Notes under the pieces: model-generated
Databases searched by the model: none
Told to the model about the DNA's origin: nothing
What the model saw: the letters and a program-made list of their open reading frames with translations, nothing else
Shown here: piece by piece, positions 18,669-27,907 of the stretch
How the letters are laid out: the number at the start of each line of letters is the position of its first letter
How positions within the stretch are numbered: the stretch's first letter is position 1
Source of the DNA: Spirochaetaceae bacterium
Lineage (GTDB): Bacteria; Spirochaetota; Spirochaetia; SZUA-6; Bin103
Direction: 5' to 3'
NCBI GenBank assembly: GCA_028821475.1
Contig: JAPPGB010000028.1
Coordinates: forward strand, 1 to 54,979
Length of the DNA stretch: 54,979 nt
Position numbers and translations under genes: made by a program

Positions 18669-20075
18669 TCAGTTGAGCAACTGGCGCACGTCGGTGACTG
18701 CGCCGTTGACGGCGGCGGCAGCGACCATGGCCGGGCTCATCAGCAGGGTGCGGCCAGTGGCGGAACCCTGGCGCCCGATGAAGTTGCGGTTCGACGAAGA
18801 CGCGCTGACCTGGTCGCCGACCAGCTTGTCGGAGTTCATCGCCAGGCACATGGAACAGCCGGCGCCGCGCCACTCGAAGCCGGCGTCGGTGAAGATCTCC
18901 GGCAGGCCCTCGGCGGCGGCCTGCTGCGCGATCTGCTTGGAGCCGGGCACCACCAGCGCCTTCACGCGCTTGTCCACCCTGTGGCCGCGCACCACGCGCG
19001 CGGCCTCGCGCAGGTCGGTCATCCGGCTGTTGGTGCAGGAACCGATGAACGCCACGTCGATGGGGGTGCCGGCGATCGGGTCGTTCTCGCTCAGCCCCAT
19101 GTGCCGGTAGGCGGCCGCGGCGGTGTCGCGCTCGTCGGCGGCCACGCCGGTCAGGCGCGGCAGGCGGTCGGAGACGCCCACCGACTGGCCCGGGTTGATG
19201 CCCCAGGTGACCACCGGCTCGATCTCCTCGGCACGCAGCACCGCCTCGTCGTCGAAGCTGGCGTCCGGTCCGCTGGCGATCGAGCGCCAGTACTCCTCCG
19301 CCCTGGCGAACGCCGCGCCGCTCGGTGCGTAAGGGCGCCCGCGCACGTAGTCGGCGGTGGTCCGGTCGGGGTTGACGTAGCCGACCCGGGCGCCGCCCTC
19401 AATGCTCATGTTGCAGATCGACATGCGCTCGTCCATCGACAGCGCTTCGATGGCGGTGCCGGCGAACTCGTAGGCGTGGCCGATTCCGCCCTTCACGCCG
19501 AGCGTGGCGATGATGGACAGGATGATGTCCTTGGCGTACACGCCGGGACCGAGCGTGCCGTCCACCCGGATGCGGCGCACCTTGGGCTTGGTCTGCGCCA
19601 GCGTCTGGGTGGCGAGCACGTCGCGCACCTGCGTGGTGCCGATGCCGAACGCGATGGTGCCGAAGGCGCCGTGGGTGGAGGTGTGCGAGTCGCCGCACGC
19701 GATGGTCATGCCCGGCTGGGTGAGCCCCAGCTCCGGGCCGATGACGTGCACGATGCCCTGGTAGTCGGAGTCCAGCCCGAAGAAGGCGATGCCGTGGCGC
19801 GCGGCATTGCGCTCCAGCACCTCGTACATCTCCTCGGCCATCGGGTCGCTCAACGGGCGCACCTGGCGGTCGGTCGGCACGATGTGGTCCACCGTGGCGA
19901 AGGTACGCTCCCGGTGCAGCACCGGCAGACCACGCTCCTCCAGCATCTGGAACGCCTGCGGCGAGGTCACCTCGTGGATCAGGTGCAGGCCGATAAACAA
20001 CTGGGTCTCGCCGGTTTCCAGGGTGCCGACGGTATGCAGATCCCAGATCTTGTCGAACAACGTAGCTTGCGACAT
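18669..20075 (-). CDS. leuC: 3-isopropylmalate dehydratase large subunit
   Basis: LeuC is the aconitase-type [4Fe-4S] subunit that isomerises 2- to 3-isopropylmalate. The start [14 protein letters not shown] at 20075 fits the family and gives 468 residues; the frame is open further upstream but without similarity. The cluster Cys are seen in FIGSCTNSR and [11 protein letters not shown], substrate segments are [13 protein letters not shown] and [13 protein letters not shown]. It precedes leuD by 16 bp. Confidence 0.97.
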   Translation of the reverse strand: MSQATLFDKIWDLHTVGTLETGETQLFIGLHLIHEVTSPQAFQMLEERGLPVLHRERTFATVDHIVPTDRQVRPLSDPMAEEMYEVLERNAARHGIAFFGLDSDYQGIVHVIGPELGLTQPGMTIACGDSHTSTHGAFGTIAFGIGTTQVRDVLATQTLAQTKPKVRRIRVDGTLGPGVYAKDIILSIIATLGVKGGIGHAYEFAGTAIEALSMDERMSICNMSIEGGARVGYVNPDRTTADYVRGRPYAPSGAAFARAEEYWRSIASGPDASFDDEAVLRAEEIEPVVTWGINPGQSVGVSDRLPRLTGVAADERDTAAAAYRHMGLSENDPIAGTPIDVAFIGSCTNSRMTDLREAARVVRGHRVDKRVKALVVPGSKQIAQQAAAEGLPEIFTDAGFEWRGAGCSMCLAMNSDKLVGDQVSASSSNRNFIGRQGSATGRTLLMSPAMVAAAAVNGAVTDVRQLLN

Positions 20076-20394
20076 GGGTGGCCCCAGGGTAGCGCAATCA
20101 GCCGGTACGCGACAACGCGGGCATACCGGCGCCAACCGGCGCCGGCCGTCGCCCGCACCGGCCGTGCCGCTCAGACAGTCGGGTGTCCACTCACGCGACC
20201 GCCGCGCCGGCGTCGTTGGTGTCGTGAGCGGCGCCAACAACGGGGGTGACCAAGCCGATCGCACGGCGCGCGGCCGTGGTCTGCGACGTGCTGCGGAGAG
20301 CAGCCCGTGGCGCAACGGCGGCAGTATTCGAACGGCGGCGCATTCCCGGCTGCCCCAGCGCGTTCGGTACGGCACCGGGTCTCACCCCGGACTG
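20076..20394. other. Intergenic stretch upstream of leuC
   Basis: About 320 bp between the aldolase gene end and the leuC start. No gene with codon-like composition is visible; overlapping frames here look like extensions of neighbours. A leader peptide or T-box ahead of leuC would be expected in some phyla, but I could not recognise one. Confidence 0.4.
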
Positions 20395-21189
20395 CTACGG
20401 CGTGTTGCCGTCCAGCCCGATGGCGGCGAAGTCCGCGGCTGCGCCGGCGCGCATGTGGCCGGCGTCGCCGCCGCAGTTCAGGAACTGGAATCCCTGCGCG
20501 ATGCGGCGCGCCACCTCGGCGCCGGTGTTGCACCACGCGCCGCACGGCATGCCGGCGGCGCGGCAGGTCTCCAGCACCTGTTGCACGACCTTCTCGTGCT
20601 CCGCACCCATCTCGCTGAGGCCGAGCGACAGCATCAGGTCGGAGGTGCCGATGTAGCAAGCGTCAATTCCCGGCACCGCCACGATCTCTGCCAGGTTCTC
20701 CACCGCCTCGGCGGTCTCGATCTGCACCGCCACCACCAGGTTGTCCTGCACCCACTGCCGGTAGTCACTTCCGGTGTAGGCGGCCAGGCGGCTGCCGCCG
20801 AAGCTGCGCTGTCCCCCCGGCGCGTACACGGTGTTGCTCACGGCGAACTCGGCGTCCTGTTTGGTGCTCACCATCGGCACCAGCAGCCCCATCGCGCCCG
20901 CGTCGAGGGCGCGTTGAATCCAGATGGTGTCGTTCCAGGGCACGCGGGCGAACGGCGCGCAGCCGCCCAGTTGCGCGGCGCGGAAACAGTTCACCATGGC
21001 GTCGAAGCCGACCGGACTGTGCTCCGCGTCGACCAGCAGCCAGTCCCAACCCACCTGCGCCTGCAGCTCCGCCGAGACCGGCGTCCCGAGGCTGATCCAG
21101 GTCCCCACGCTCGGCTCGCCGCGGCGCAGCTTGTCGAGCACGACGTTGCGCTCGATGATCGTCTTGCCAATTCCTTGCATGGTAGGCAC
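20395..21189 (-). CDS. HpcH/HpaI-family aldolase
   Basis: A 264-residue class II pyruvate-type aldolase, related to 4-hydroxy-2-oxoheptanedioate and 2-keto-3-deoxyglucarate aldolases. Family segments are GTWISLGTP, LLVDAEHSPVGF (catalytic His), FARVPWND, the metal Glu in VQIETAEAVENL and the metal Asp in IGTSDLMLSLG. The natural substrate cannot be read from sequence. The nearby enolase-superfamily dehydratase makes 2-keto-3-deoxy acids, which such an aldolase could cleave, but the two are 7 kb apart. It is the first gene on the minus strand before leuC. Confidence 0.87.
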   Translation of the reverse strand: MPTMQGIGKTIIERNVVLDKLRRGEPSVGTWISLGTPVSAELQAQVGWDWLLVDAEHSPVGFDAMVNCFRAAQLGGCAPFARVPWNDTIWIQRALDAGAMGLLVPMVSTKQDAEFAVSNTVYAPGGQRSFGGSRLAAYTGSDYRQWVQDNLVVAVQIETAEAVENLAEIVAVPGIDACYIGTSDLMLSLGLSEMGAEHEKVVQQVLETCRAAGMPCGAWCNTGAEVARRIAQGFQFLNCGGDAGHMRAGAAADFAAIGLDGNTP

Positions 21190-21699
21190 TGAACCAGATC
21201 AGCGCGCTCTCGGCAAGCCAGTCGGAGGCCAGTCGGACGATCAACGGCGTGGTTCGACGGCCGGCCGGCGGGCGGTACCGTACATCGACGCCGCCGTCCT
21301 CCACGTTTCGGAGTGACCGTGCCGCCTCGCCTCGGCCGCGGCGCGATCGTCCGCGCCAGGCAGCGAGGTCAGACGCAACGGAACCGCGGTGGTATCTTGC
21401 GAATCGGCGCCGATTGGCCGCATCATGGCGCGCGATGGCGCGTGGACCCTCTCTCGAGTTGAGCGGCGAACAGGTGCGGCACTTCCTCGAACGCGGTGAC
21501 GTGGGTTTGGAGCAGGTGCTGTCCCGGGAACTCGCCGAGCTTGCCGCGCTACGCGCGCTCGCCGCGGAACGGCTGGACTTCCGCCCCACGGCACCGCGGG
21601 AGCGCGTGGCCCCGGAGCGGGCGGCGCGCCAGGCGAGGATGCCGGCGGAACAGGAGTGGCGGGGCGGTGTAGGCTGACCGCGCCCGGACCATTACCGTC
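21190..21699. other. Divergent intergenic region
   Basis: About 510 bp between the divergent aldolase and MEMO1-family genes. It should carry both promoters, but I see no convincing -35/-10 pair. Its right half holds the weak small frame annotated separately. Confidence 0.4.
21435..21677 (+). CDS. Possible small helical protein of unknown function
   Basis: An 80-codon frame from the ATG at 21435, ending 22 bp before the MEMO1-family gene. Its middle (LSGEQVRHFLERGDVGLEQVL, then SRELAELAALRAL) looks like two amphipathic helices; the tail is Arg-rich. No family is recognised and no good ribosome site is seen. It could be a real upstream partner of the MEMO1 gene or a chance frame in GC-rich DNA. 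Confidence 0.3.
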   Translation: MARGPSLELSGEQVRHFLERGDVGLEQVLSRELAELAALRALAAERLDFRPTAPRERVAPERAARQARMPAEQEWRGGVG

Positions 21700-23166
21700 A
21701 TGCGTTACGCCATCCGCCCCGCCGCCTCCGCCCTGCCGAGCTTACGCCACGTCGACGTGATTCCGGTCGACCAGAACGGGGTGCGCTCGTTCTACGTGCG
21801 CGACCCCCTGGAGTTCGCAACCGAGCCGCTGGTGCTCGGTGGAGCGGGACTGTTCATCCTGTCGCGGCTCGATGGCCGGCACTCTTTCGACCAGGTACTC
21901 GCCGCGCTGCGGCGGGAGTTCCCGCGCACCCGGATCCGTGCCGGACAGGTACGAGATCTGCTCAACAAGCTGAGTGAACGCTGCTACCTGGACGACGAGG
22001 TAGCCGCCGCGCGCATCGGCCGGGTGTGCGAAGAGTTCGCCCGCGCGCGCGTGCGGCAACCCTGGCATGCCGGCAGCGCCTACCCGGACGACGAGCGCGA
22101 GCTGGCGGCGATGCTCGACCGCTTCTTCGCCGCGGCGGCGGCCGGAACCGAAGCCGAGCCGTCCGCTGACGCCGGAGCAGCGGACCGAGCCGGCGTCTCA
22201 GCGGCAACCGGTAGCGGCCCGTCGGCCGCCGCGCTCGCCAGGAGGGAGGGCGGCGGCGGGGACGGGCGGCTCACCGTGAACAACCGAGCAACGCGCGTTA
22301 CGCCCTCCTCGCACGTGCAGCCGCGCGGCGAGCTGGCCGCCATCATGTGTCCGCACATCGACCTGCGCGCCGGCGGCGAGATCTACGCGCCGGCGTTCAC
22401 CGCCCTCGCCGCGGAGGCCCGCGCGCCCCGCCCCGTCGAGTTGTACGTCATCCTCGGCGTGGCCCACAACGGCGGCACCCAGCCCGGCGCCAGCTTCGCC
22501 ATCGCCAGCGACAAGGACTACGCCACCCCGTTCGGCGAGGCGTCCACCGACCGCCGCTTGGTCGGCGACTGGTCGCGCCGCGCCGGCCGCGACGTTACGG
22601 ACCAGCAATGGGTGCACCGCACCGAGCACTCGGTGGAGTTTCCGCTGCTGTTCCTGCAGTACATCCAGGCGCAGGCGGACCTGCCGCCATACGAGTTGGT
22701 GCCGGTACTGCTCGGCGGCGTCGATCACTACCTGCAGGAGGGTCGCGACCCGCTGCAGGCGCCGGAGGTGCAGCGCGAGATGGCAGCGTTGCGGGCGGCG
22801 GTGGCCGCGAGCGGCAAGCGCGCGTGCTACCTGCTGAGCGTCGACCTGGCCCACATCGGCCCCAAGTTCGGCGATCCGGAGCGCGTCGACGACGCCGGCG
22901 CGGCCGCCTGCGAGCAGAAGGACCGCCACCTGCTGAGCTTCGCCGAGCGGTTCGACGCGCCCGGCCTCACCCGCACCCTGCACGCCGACGGCAACTGCCG
23001 CAACGTGGACGCCGTGTCCGGCCTGTTCTCCCTCTACCCGCTGCTGGCCGGCGCCGAATGCCGCGGCTCGCTGCTCAGCTACGGCCAGAACCGGCAGCCC
23101 GACACCGGGTCGCTGGTCAGCTACGCCAGCATGGCCTTCTATCGCACTCCCGGAGCACCAAAGTGA
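21700..23166 (+). CDS. MEMO1-family (AmmeMemoRadiSam system protein B-like) protein
   Basis: A 488-residue protein in two parts. Residues 1-115 form a winged-helix-like segment (VIPVDQNGVRSFYVRDP, LFILSRLDGRHSF), the N-terminal domain seen in many bacterial MEMO proteins. After an Ala/Gly-rich linker (about 145-200) comes the MEMO domain, related to class III extradiol dioxygenases: MCPHIDLRAGGEIYAPAF, ILGVAHNGG, RTEHSVEFPLLFLQY and SVDLAHIGPKFG carry the conserved His/Asp/Glu. The AMMECR1 and radical SAM partners that name the system are not next to it. Its stop overlaps the GTG of the phytanoyl-CoA dioxygenase gene by four bases, so the two are translationally coupled. Confidence 0.88.
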   Translation: MRYAIRPAASALPSLRHVDVIPVDQNGVRSFYVRDPLEFATEPLVLGGAGLFILSRLDGRHSFDQVLAALRREFPRTRIRAGQVRDLLNKLSERCYLDDEVAAARIGRVCEEFARARVRQPWHAGSAYPDDERELAAMLDRFFAAAAAGTEAEPSADAGAADRAGVSAATGSGPSAAALARREGGGGDGRLTVNNRATRVTPSSHVQPRGELAAIMCPHIDLRAGGEIYAPAFTALAAEARAPRPVELYVILGVAHNGGTQPGASFAIASDKDYATPFGEASTDRRLVGDWSRRAGRDVTDQQWVHRTEHSVEFPLLFLQYIQAQADLPPYELVPVLLGGVDHYLQEGRDPLQAPEVQREMAALRAAVAASGKRACYLLSVDLAHIGPKFGDPERVDDAGAAACEQKDRHLLSFAERFDAPGLTRTLHADGNCRNVDAVSGLFSLYPLLAGAECRGSLLSYGQNRQPDTGSLVSYASMAFYRTPGAPK

Positions 23167-23993
23167 ACGAGATGGAACGCTACGAGTTCGACCGCCAGGG
23201 ATACGTGGTGATCGAGAACATGCTCACGGCGAACCAGGTGACCAGCCTGGCGGCCGCGGTCGACGCGCTCGAGGAGCACGCCGTGGCCCGGCTCGACGCA
23301 CCGCCGCGCAAGGTCAGCCCGTGGGGCCGCGAGTATCACCGCAACTCCGACCTCGGGTACCACGTGCAGGGCGCCCGCGAGGAAGGGAAGACCGTCATCA
23401 TCGAGGACTTCTGGAACGCCGACCCGGCCTTCGACCTGCTGATCGGCCATGCGCCCACCATGGACTACGTCAAAGCCGTGATCCAGGGACGGCCCACCAT
23501 CAACAACTCCGAGATCCGCATCCGCTACCGCGGCAACCAGAGCAGCAACCACGGCGGCACGCGCGCCGGCCACGGCAAGTACCGCTACCAGGTAGACCGG
23601 CACGGCATCGACTGCATGATGGTGCGCATGGTCTACTTCCTGCACGACGTGAGCAACGAGCAGGGGGCGTTCTGCGTCGTCCCCGGCACCCACAAGAGCA
23701 ACTTCGACTGCCCCTACGACAACGACCCCGACCGCGAGCCGGGCGTGGTCGGCCTCGAAGTGAAGGCGGGCGACGCCATCTTCTTCACCGAGGCGTTGCG
23801 CCACGGCGGCCTCACCAACCGCTCCGCGCAGGTGCGCAAGACCCTGCACGTGGGCTACGGCCCGCACTTCATGATGTCGCAAAACATCGCCACCATGGAC
23901 GAACCGCCCTACCTCACCGCCGCCACCCGCGCCCGCCTGACGCCGGCCCAACTCGACCTGTTCCGCCCCTACCCCGCCGCCGGAGCCCCGTGA
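23163..23993 (+). CDS. Phytanoyl-CoA dioxygenase (PhyH) family protein
   Basis: A 276-residue member of the Fe(II)/2-oxoglutarate oxygenase family. Clear family segments are GYVVIENMLTANQV near the N-terminus, NEQGAFCVVPGTHKSNF in the core and FTEALRHGGLTNRS with the distal metal His and 2-oxoglutarate Arg. The usual HxD motif is not obvious; SNHGGTRAGHG occupies that place, as in a subgroup I know from uncultivated bacteria. The natural substrate is unknown. The GTG at 23163 is chosen because GGAG lies six bases upstream and it makes an ATGA-type overlap (GTGA) with the MEMO1 gene; an ATG at 23172 is the alternative. Confidence 0.88.
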   Translation: MNEMERYEFDRQGYVVIENMLTANQVTSLAAAVDALEEHAVARLDAPPRKVSPWGREYHRNSDLGYHVQGAREEGKTVIIEDFWNADPAFDLLIGHAPTMDYVKAVIQGRPTINNSEIRIRYRGNQSSNHGGTRAGHGKYRYQVDRHGIDCMMVRMVYFLHDVSNEQGAFCVVPGTHKSNFDCPYDNDPDREPGVVGLEVKAGDAIFFTEALRHGGLTNRSAQVRKTLHVGYGPHFMMSQNIATMDEPPYLTAATRARLTPAQLDLFRPYPAAGAP

Positions 23994-24072
23994 CCGCGGC
24001 GGGGCCTGGCCGACGCCCGAACAGCGGCGAATCGCCGGCCGGCAATGCGCGACGACAGCGGCGGGCCGCGGT

Positions 24073-25179
24073 TCAGCGGGCCAGCCAGGCGGCGAAGCGC
24101 TCGGTCATCTCGTCGCCGCGGTCGCTCCACCAGCGCCAGTCGTGGTGCAGGGCGCGGGTCAGGTTGGCCGGCGTGGTCGGCATGTGCGGCGCCATCTCCA
24201 CGCCGGTCTCGACGTGGGTGCCGATCAGCGGCGTGCCGGAGCGGCGCACCGGCCCGTAGGAGATGTACTTGCTTACCGCCGCCATCGATTCGGGCCTGCC
24301 GGCGAAGGCGATGAACTCGCGCGCCGCCTCCAGGTTGGGGGCGCCGGCCACGATCACGAGCTGGCTGTTGTCCAGGATCTGGCCGTCCCACACGATCTCG
24401 AACGGCTGGTTCTCGCGCACCTGGGCGTTGAAGATGCGCCCGTTGTAGGCGGTGCTCATCACCACCTCGCCGTCGGCGAGCATCTGCGGCGGCTGCGCGC
24501 CCGCCTCCCACCACACGATGTGGTCCTTGATCGTGTCCAGCTTGCGGAACGCGCGCGCCACTCCCTCCGGGGTTTCGAGCGTGGCATACACCTCGTCGAT
24601 CGGCACGCCGTCGGCGAGCAGTGCGATCTCCAGGTTGTCGCTCGGCACCCGCCGCATGCCGCGCCGGCCCGGGAACCGCGCCAGGTCGAAGAAGTCGTCG
24701 ATCGTGGCCGGCTTGTCGCCCGCGAAGTGGCGCGGATGGTAGGCGTAGATGGAGGAGAAGAAGATCGTGCCCATCCCGCAGTCAGTGAGCGTGCCGGTCA
24801 CGAAGTCATCCTCCACGGAACTGCCGTCCGCGCCGGGCGGCAGGTCGCCCGGATCGATGAACTCCAGCAACCCCTCGTCGCAGCCGAGCACCGCGTCGGC
24901 CACGTTCAGGTCCACCACGTCCCAGTGCACGTTGCCGGTCTCCACCTGCGCGCGGATCTGCGCCAGGCCGCCATTGTAGTCCTCGAGCCGCACCTCGATC
25001 CCGGTTTCGGCGGTGAACGGCTCGTGGTACGCCTGCTGGCAGGCCCGCGCGTACGACCCACCGAACGAAACAACGGTCAGCGCCTGATCGGCCGCAAGCG
25101 GCAGGCTCAAGGCAAGCCCCGCAAATAGAGCCACACCACCGGGAATCCAGCGGGCAACGCGCATCCGGATCGGTCTCAT
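24073..25179 (-). CDS. Periplasmic spermidine/putrescine-type ABC substrate-binding protein
   Basis: A 368-residue secreted protein. The signal peptide ends around LSLPLAADQA, followed by LTVVSFGGSYARACQQAY, typical of PotD/PotF-like binding proteins. Further segments are WDVVDLNVADAVLGCDEG, GTIFFSSIYAY and IVWWEAGAQPPQMLADGEV. The ATG at 25179 starts the signal peptide; the open frame upstream has no similarity and lies over the neighbouring ATPase fragment. No permease or ATPase of this transporter adjoins it, so it is an orphan binding protein. Ligand specificity is inferred at family level only. Confidence 0.87.
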   Translation of the reverse strand: MRPIRMRVARWIPGGVALFAGLALSLPLAADQALTVVSFGGSYARACQQAYHEPFTAETGIEVRLEDYNGGLAQIRAQVETGNVHWDVVDLNVADAVLGCDEGLLEFIDPGDLPPGADGSSVEDDFVTGTLTDCGMGTIFFSSIYAYHPRHFAGDKPATIDDFFDLARFPGRRGMRRVPSDNLEIALLADGVPIDEVYATLETPEGVARAFRKLDTIKDHIVWWEAGAQPPQMLADGEVVMSTAYNGRIFNAQVRENQPFEIVWDGQILDNSQLVIVAGAPNLEAAREFIAFAGRPESMAAVSKYISYGPVRRSGTPLIGTHVETGVEMAPHMPTTPANLTRALHHDWRWWSDRGDEMTERFAAWLAR

Positions 25180-25210
25180 ACGCCCATCATCCCGCTGCCG
25201 CACCCGCTGT

Positions 25211-25699
25211 TCAAGTATCCGTCCGCGCCAACTGCCGCCAGGGGATGATGTCGGCGTCGCTGCGTTGCTGTAGCTGGTCGCCGCCGTACACGATGACGGG
25301 ACGGCCGCCGGCGGCGCCGGCCAGCTCGCGCCAGCGGCGCAGCGGACGCAGCCAGTCGGAGGAGACCGTGGCGCCGGACTTGATCTCCACCGGCGCCAGC
25401 ACCGGCCCCTGCTCCAGCACCAGGTCGACCTCCAGGCCGCCGTGGCTGCGCCAGAAGAACAGGTTGGGCTGCCTGCCGGCGTTCCAGCGACGCTTGAGGG
25501 GATACTGGCCGAGGAAGCGACGCGGATCCTCCTGCGCGAACCCGAGCAGGTCGGGATCCTCCAGGCTGGCGTACGGCTTGGCCGCGAACACCTCCCTCGC
25601 CAGCGTGGTCTTGCCCGACTGGCGCGGACCGACGATCGCCACGACCTTGAACTCGCGCGCCAGGGTCCGGGCCAGTGGTTCTGCCTCTCGGACAACCAT
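25211..25699 (-). pseudogene. AAA_14/DUF4143 ATPase, internally deleted
   Basis: A 162-codon open frame that joins the two ends of a protein normally near 400 residues. The N-terminal part has the P-loop VGPRQSGKTTLAREVF and SLEDPDLLGFAQEDPRRFL. Directly after this, the text jumps to RQPNLFFWRSHGGLEVDLVLEQG and VEIKSGATVSSDWLRPL, which is the C-terminal PD-(D/E)XK-like DUF4143 region. About 220-230 residues in between (Walker B, sensor, winged helix) are missing, with the frame kept. It is most likely a non-functional relic, unless the P-loop plus nuclease-like rump has a new role. Confidence 0.8.
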
Positions 25700-25734
25700 A
25701 GGCCCTACCTTACTTCCGCGCGGAAGTCGTGTAA

Positions 25735-25786
25735 ATCCGGAATTGGAATCCGGATTATCCTGGTTTTCGGTGAGTAGGACTGCTGA
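25735..25786 (+). repeat. Dispersed 52-bp repeat, copy A
   Basis: This copy matches 32656-32707 at 43 of 52 positions without gaps. Shared cores are GGAATCCGGA, TATCCTGG and TAGTAGGACTG (GAGTAGGACTG in this copy). It lies just upstream of the deleted AAA_14 gene. No ORF uses it. Two copies in 7 kb of non-coding DNA suggest a short dispersed element. Confidence 0.75.
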
Positions 25787-25814
25787 CGTTGACCGTCGCG
25801 CGAGCGGGAGGTTG

Positions 25815-26114
25815 CTAGCCGGGGTGGCCCGTCCTCCACTCCCACGGACGGAACTCGGTCTCCGCGAACACGTCCGCCTTGCCGTATGGGCTGTCGGCCA
25901 GGAACGCTTGCGCCGCCTCCAGGGAGGGCGCTTCCAGGATCAGGAGCAGGCCCACGATGGACGCCGAGTCGTCGTCCAGTGTCGGGCCGCCGTTGTGCAC
26001 GACGACGCCGGGATGGTCTGGATGATTGCGCAGATAGTCGATGAAGGTGTCCTGGAGTTCGCTGCCTGCCTGCACGCGCCCCGGCTTGTGAGTGACGTAA
26101 GCCACGATGTACAT
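25815..26114 (-). CDS. YciI family protein
   Basis: A 99-residue ferredoxin-like (dimeric alpha/beta barrel) protein. The opening MYIVAYVTHKPGR, the GPTLDDDSASIVGLLLILEA strand and the AFLADSPYGKADVF segment are those of YciI/YCII proteins. The His-Asp pair of the family is represented by HNGGPTLDD. The function of the family is not firmly known. It stands alone, divergent from the subtilase gene. Confidence 0.85.
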   Translation of the reverse strand: MYIVAYVTHKPGRVQAGSELQDTFIDYLRNHPDHPGVVVHNGGPTLDDDSASIVGLLLILEAPSLEAAQAFLADSPYGKADVFAETEFRPWEWRTGHPG

Positions 26115-26429
26115 CGGTTCCTCCGAATGAATGAGCAGTTTCGACCACGCTACGCCGAAGCCTCGTCCGTGGTCAATATCTGTACATGAAGTTCAGGACT
26201 GCATCGACACCGCTCGGGCGTGTCGCAAGTCCCTGCGCCGCCGGGCGGCAGAGCGGGCGACGGTACGCGGCGCCGGACTGAATCGGCTGGTAGCAGGAGG
26301 CGAATCGAGCGGGAGGTGGGCTCAGACGCCGGTGGCGGCGCCAATGAGTCGCCGTCGATACCGCGCCGCGGGAACGCCGGCGGCGTACCGGCAGATGACG
26401 CAACGGCCGCACTCAAGTACGCTGTCGGC
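26115..26429. other. Divergent intergenic region
   Basis: About 315 bp between the YciI gene and the subtilase gene, GC-rich. The frame of the subtilase is open through it, but without similarity or signal-peptide character. No promoter or RNA is recognised. Confidence 0.4.
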
Positions 26430-27824
26430 ATGGAACGACTGATCGGGTCGACCTGGTGCGCCCTGCGGCACTTCGTGCTGCTTGGAGTCGTGCTGGCCGT
26501 CGCCTCCTGCGCAGCACCGATGGACGGTGCAGAACCCATGGACGGTCTCGTACCGGGTGCCCCCGCGCGACCGACGCTGACGCCGGGCCACCAACAGCTC
26601 ACGGTTTCCTGGACCGCGCCGGCGTCGCCGGTCGAAGTCGTCGCCTACCAGGTGCGGTGGAAGCCCTCCGCGCAAGGCTGGGCGAACGCCGAGGTGCTGC
26701 GCACGGTGTCGGGACCCTACATCATCACCATCAAGGGGCTGACCAACGGCACCCGGTACGACGTGCAGGTTCTGGCGAGCAGCGCCCGCGACGACGGCCC
26801 GTGGTCGCCGTCCGCAACCGCCGCTCCCGCCGCGTGCGTCGGCAAGCCCGCTCCCACGCGGACCGAGTGGAGCTATCCCGAATCCGTAGCAGATGACTTC
26901 ACCGACGACGAACGGGACGCACTCGAGGAGCTGCACGCGGCGGGCTGGAACGGCGACGGCGTCCAGATCCTCATATTGGACCAATTCGACGAAGACCGGC
27001 CGTCGCCGGAAGTCTCCGACCGGTCGCACGGCACCGGCGTCGCCCACATAGCGCGCCACTACGCGCCCAACGCCACCTTCGTCTATGCCGTGGATGGCGG
27101 CGACTCGCGGCCCGCCCCGCTCGACCCCTATACGTTCTTTGTCCAGAACAGATCTGTCAGCACGGCCCTCCCGCCCGATGTGCCCGATCGACTTCCCATT
27201 GAACAGTCCGGCAGCACGAGCGATCTCTCGACCGAGGGAAGGATTGTCCAGCTCATCGTCCTGGGGGGCGGCAATGCCGCCGGGGCGCTGGCGGGCGGCG
27301 CGCCGGCGAACGCGACACCTGCGATCAAGCAGAGCGGCCTGGTGGCGGGGTACGCCGGCTACCGTCCGGACAACGCGGGTGACGACTTTCGTCCGATCGG
27401 ATTCATGCACGCCAAGAGCGGCTTGCTGGTCGTCGGAGCCGTCGATCATCGCCCCGCCGATCCTTCGGCCGACGGAGGCTGGATTCTGTCCCACGATTCG
27501 GACGGACACTCGGTGCGCGCAGGCGCGGCCCGTAATGCCTTCCTCGTCGCTCCGGACGACAACCGGGCGTCGGAGTTTGCCGGGACCTCGTTTGCGGCAC
27601 CTCGGGTGACCGGCGCGGCCGCGGTGTTGCGCCAGATGTGCCCCACCCTCACACCGGAACAGATCGGTTACGTGCTGCTGAAGTCGGCCCGCGACCTCGG
27701 CGAGCCGGGTATCGACGCGGTGTACGGCTACGGTCTGCTGGACCTGGAGAACGCCCTGACGAAGGCGAAGGAACTCATCGCCGGTTTCGACGACTTCGTC
27801 TCCACGATTCCCGCAGATTCGTAG
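26430..27824 (+). CDS. Lipoprotein subtilase (S8) with FN3-like domain
   Basis: A 464-residue exported protein. The N-terminus ends in the lipobox VASC (Cys27), so it should be lipid-anchored. Residues about 45-135 have an FN3 pattern (LTVSWTAPAS, YQVRWKPS, LTNGTRYDVQV). The peptidase S8 domain follows: Asp184 in ILILDQFDED, His200 in RSHGTGVAH, the oxyanion region LGGGN and Ser387 in FAGTSFAAPRVTG. The ATG at 26430 is chosen because it begins the signal peptide. There is no prodomain between FN3 and protease. It is a single gene, followed by a hairpin and the convergent NCS2 gene. Confidence 0.88.
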   Translation: MERLIGSTWCALRHFVLLGVVLAVASCAAPMDGAEPMDGLVPGAPARPTLTPGHQQLTVSWTAPASPVEVVAYQVRWKPSAQGWANAEVLRTVSGPYIITIKGLTNGTRYDVQVLASSARDDGPWSPSATAAPAACVGKPAPTRTEWSYPESVADDFTDDERDALEELHAAGWNGDGVQILILDQFDEDRPSPEVSDRSHGTGVAHIARHYAPNATFVYAVDGGDSRPAPLDPYTFFVQNRSVSTALPPDVPDRLPIEQSGSTSDLSTEGRIVQLIVLGGGNAAGALAGGAPANATPAIKQSGLVAGYAGYRPDNAGDDFRPIGFMHAKSGLLVVGAVDHRPADPSADGGWILSHDSDGHSVRAGAARNAFLVAPDDNRASEFAGTSFAAPRVTGAAAVLRQMCPTLTPEQIGYVLLKSARDLGEPGIDAVYGYGLLDLENALTKAKELIAGFDDFVSTIPADS

Positions 27825-27835
27825 CGGCGTCCCCC

Positions 27836-27874
27836 ATGCCGGTGCCCGCCTTCGAGCAACGGGCGTTCCGGCAT
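27836..27874. terminator. Stem-loop between convergent genes
   Basis: An inverted repeat with outer arms ATGCCGG/CCGGCAT, inner arms GCCCG/CGGGC and an 11-base loop, interrupted by a small bulge. It starts 11 bp after the subtilase stop and lies 33 bp from the stop of the convergent NCS2 gene. There is no T-run, so it may be a processing or Rho-associated hairpin rather than a classical intrinsic terminator. Confidence 0.55.
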
Positions 27875-27907
27875 TGACGAGGGCGTGCACGACGGCGCGA
27901 ACGGCCC

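Noticed and set aside
24073-25695. A 540-codon frame joining a P-loop-region sequence to the PotD-like protein
   Set aside because: The first roughly 170 codons are an out-of-frame reading of the deleted AAA_14 gene; the binding protein's own signal peptide starts at 25179.
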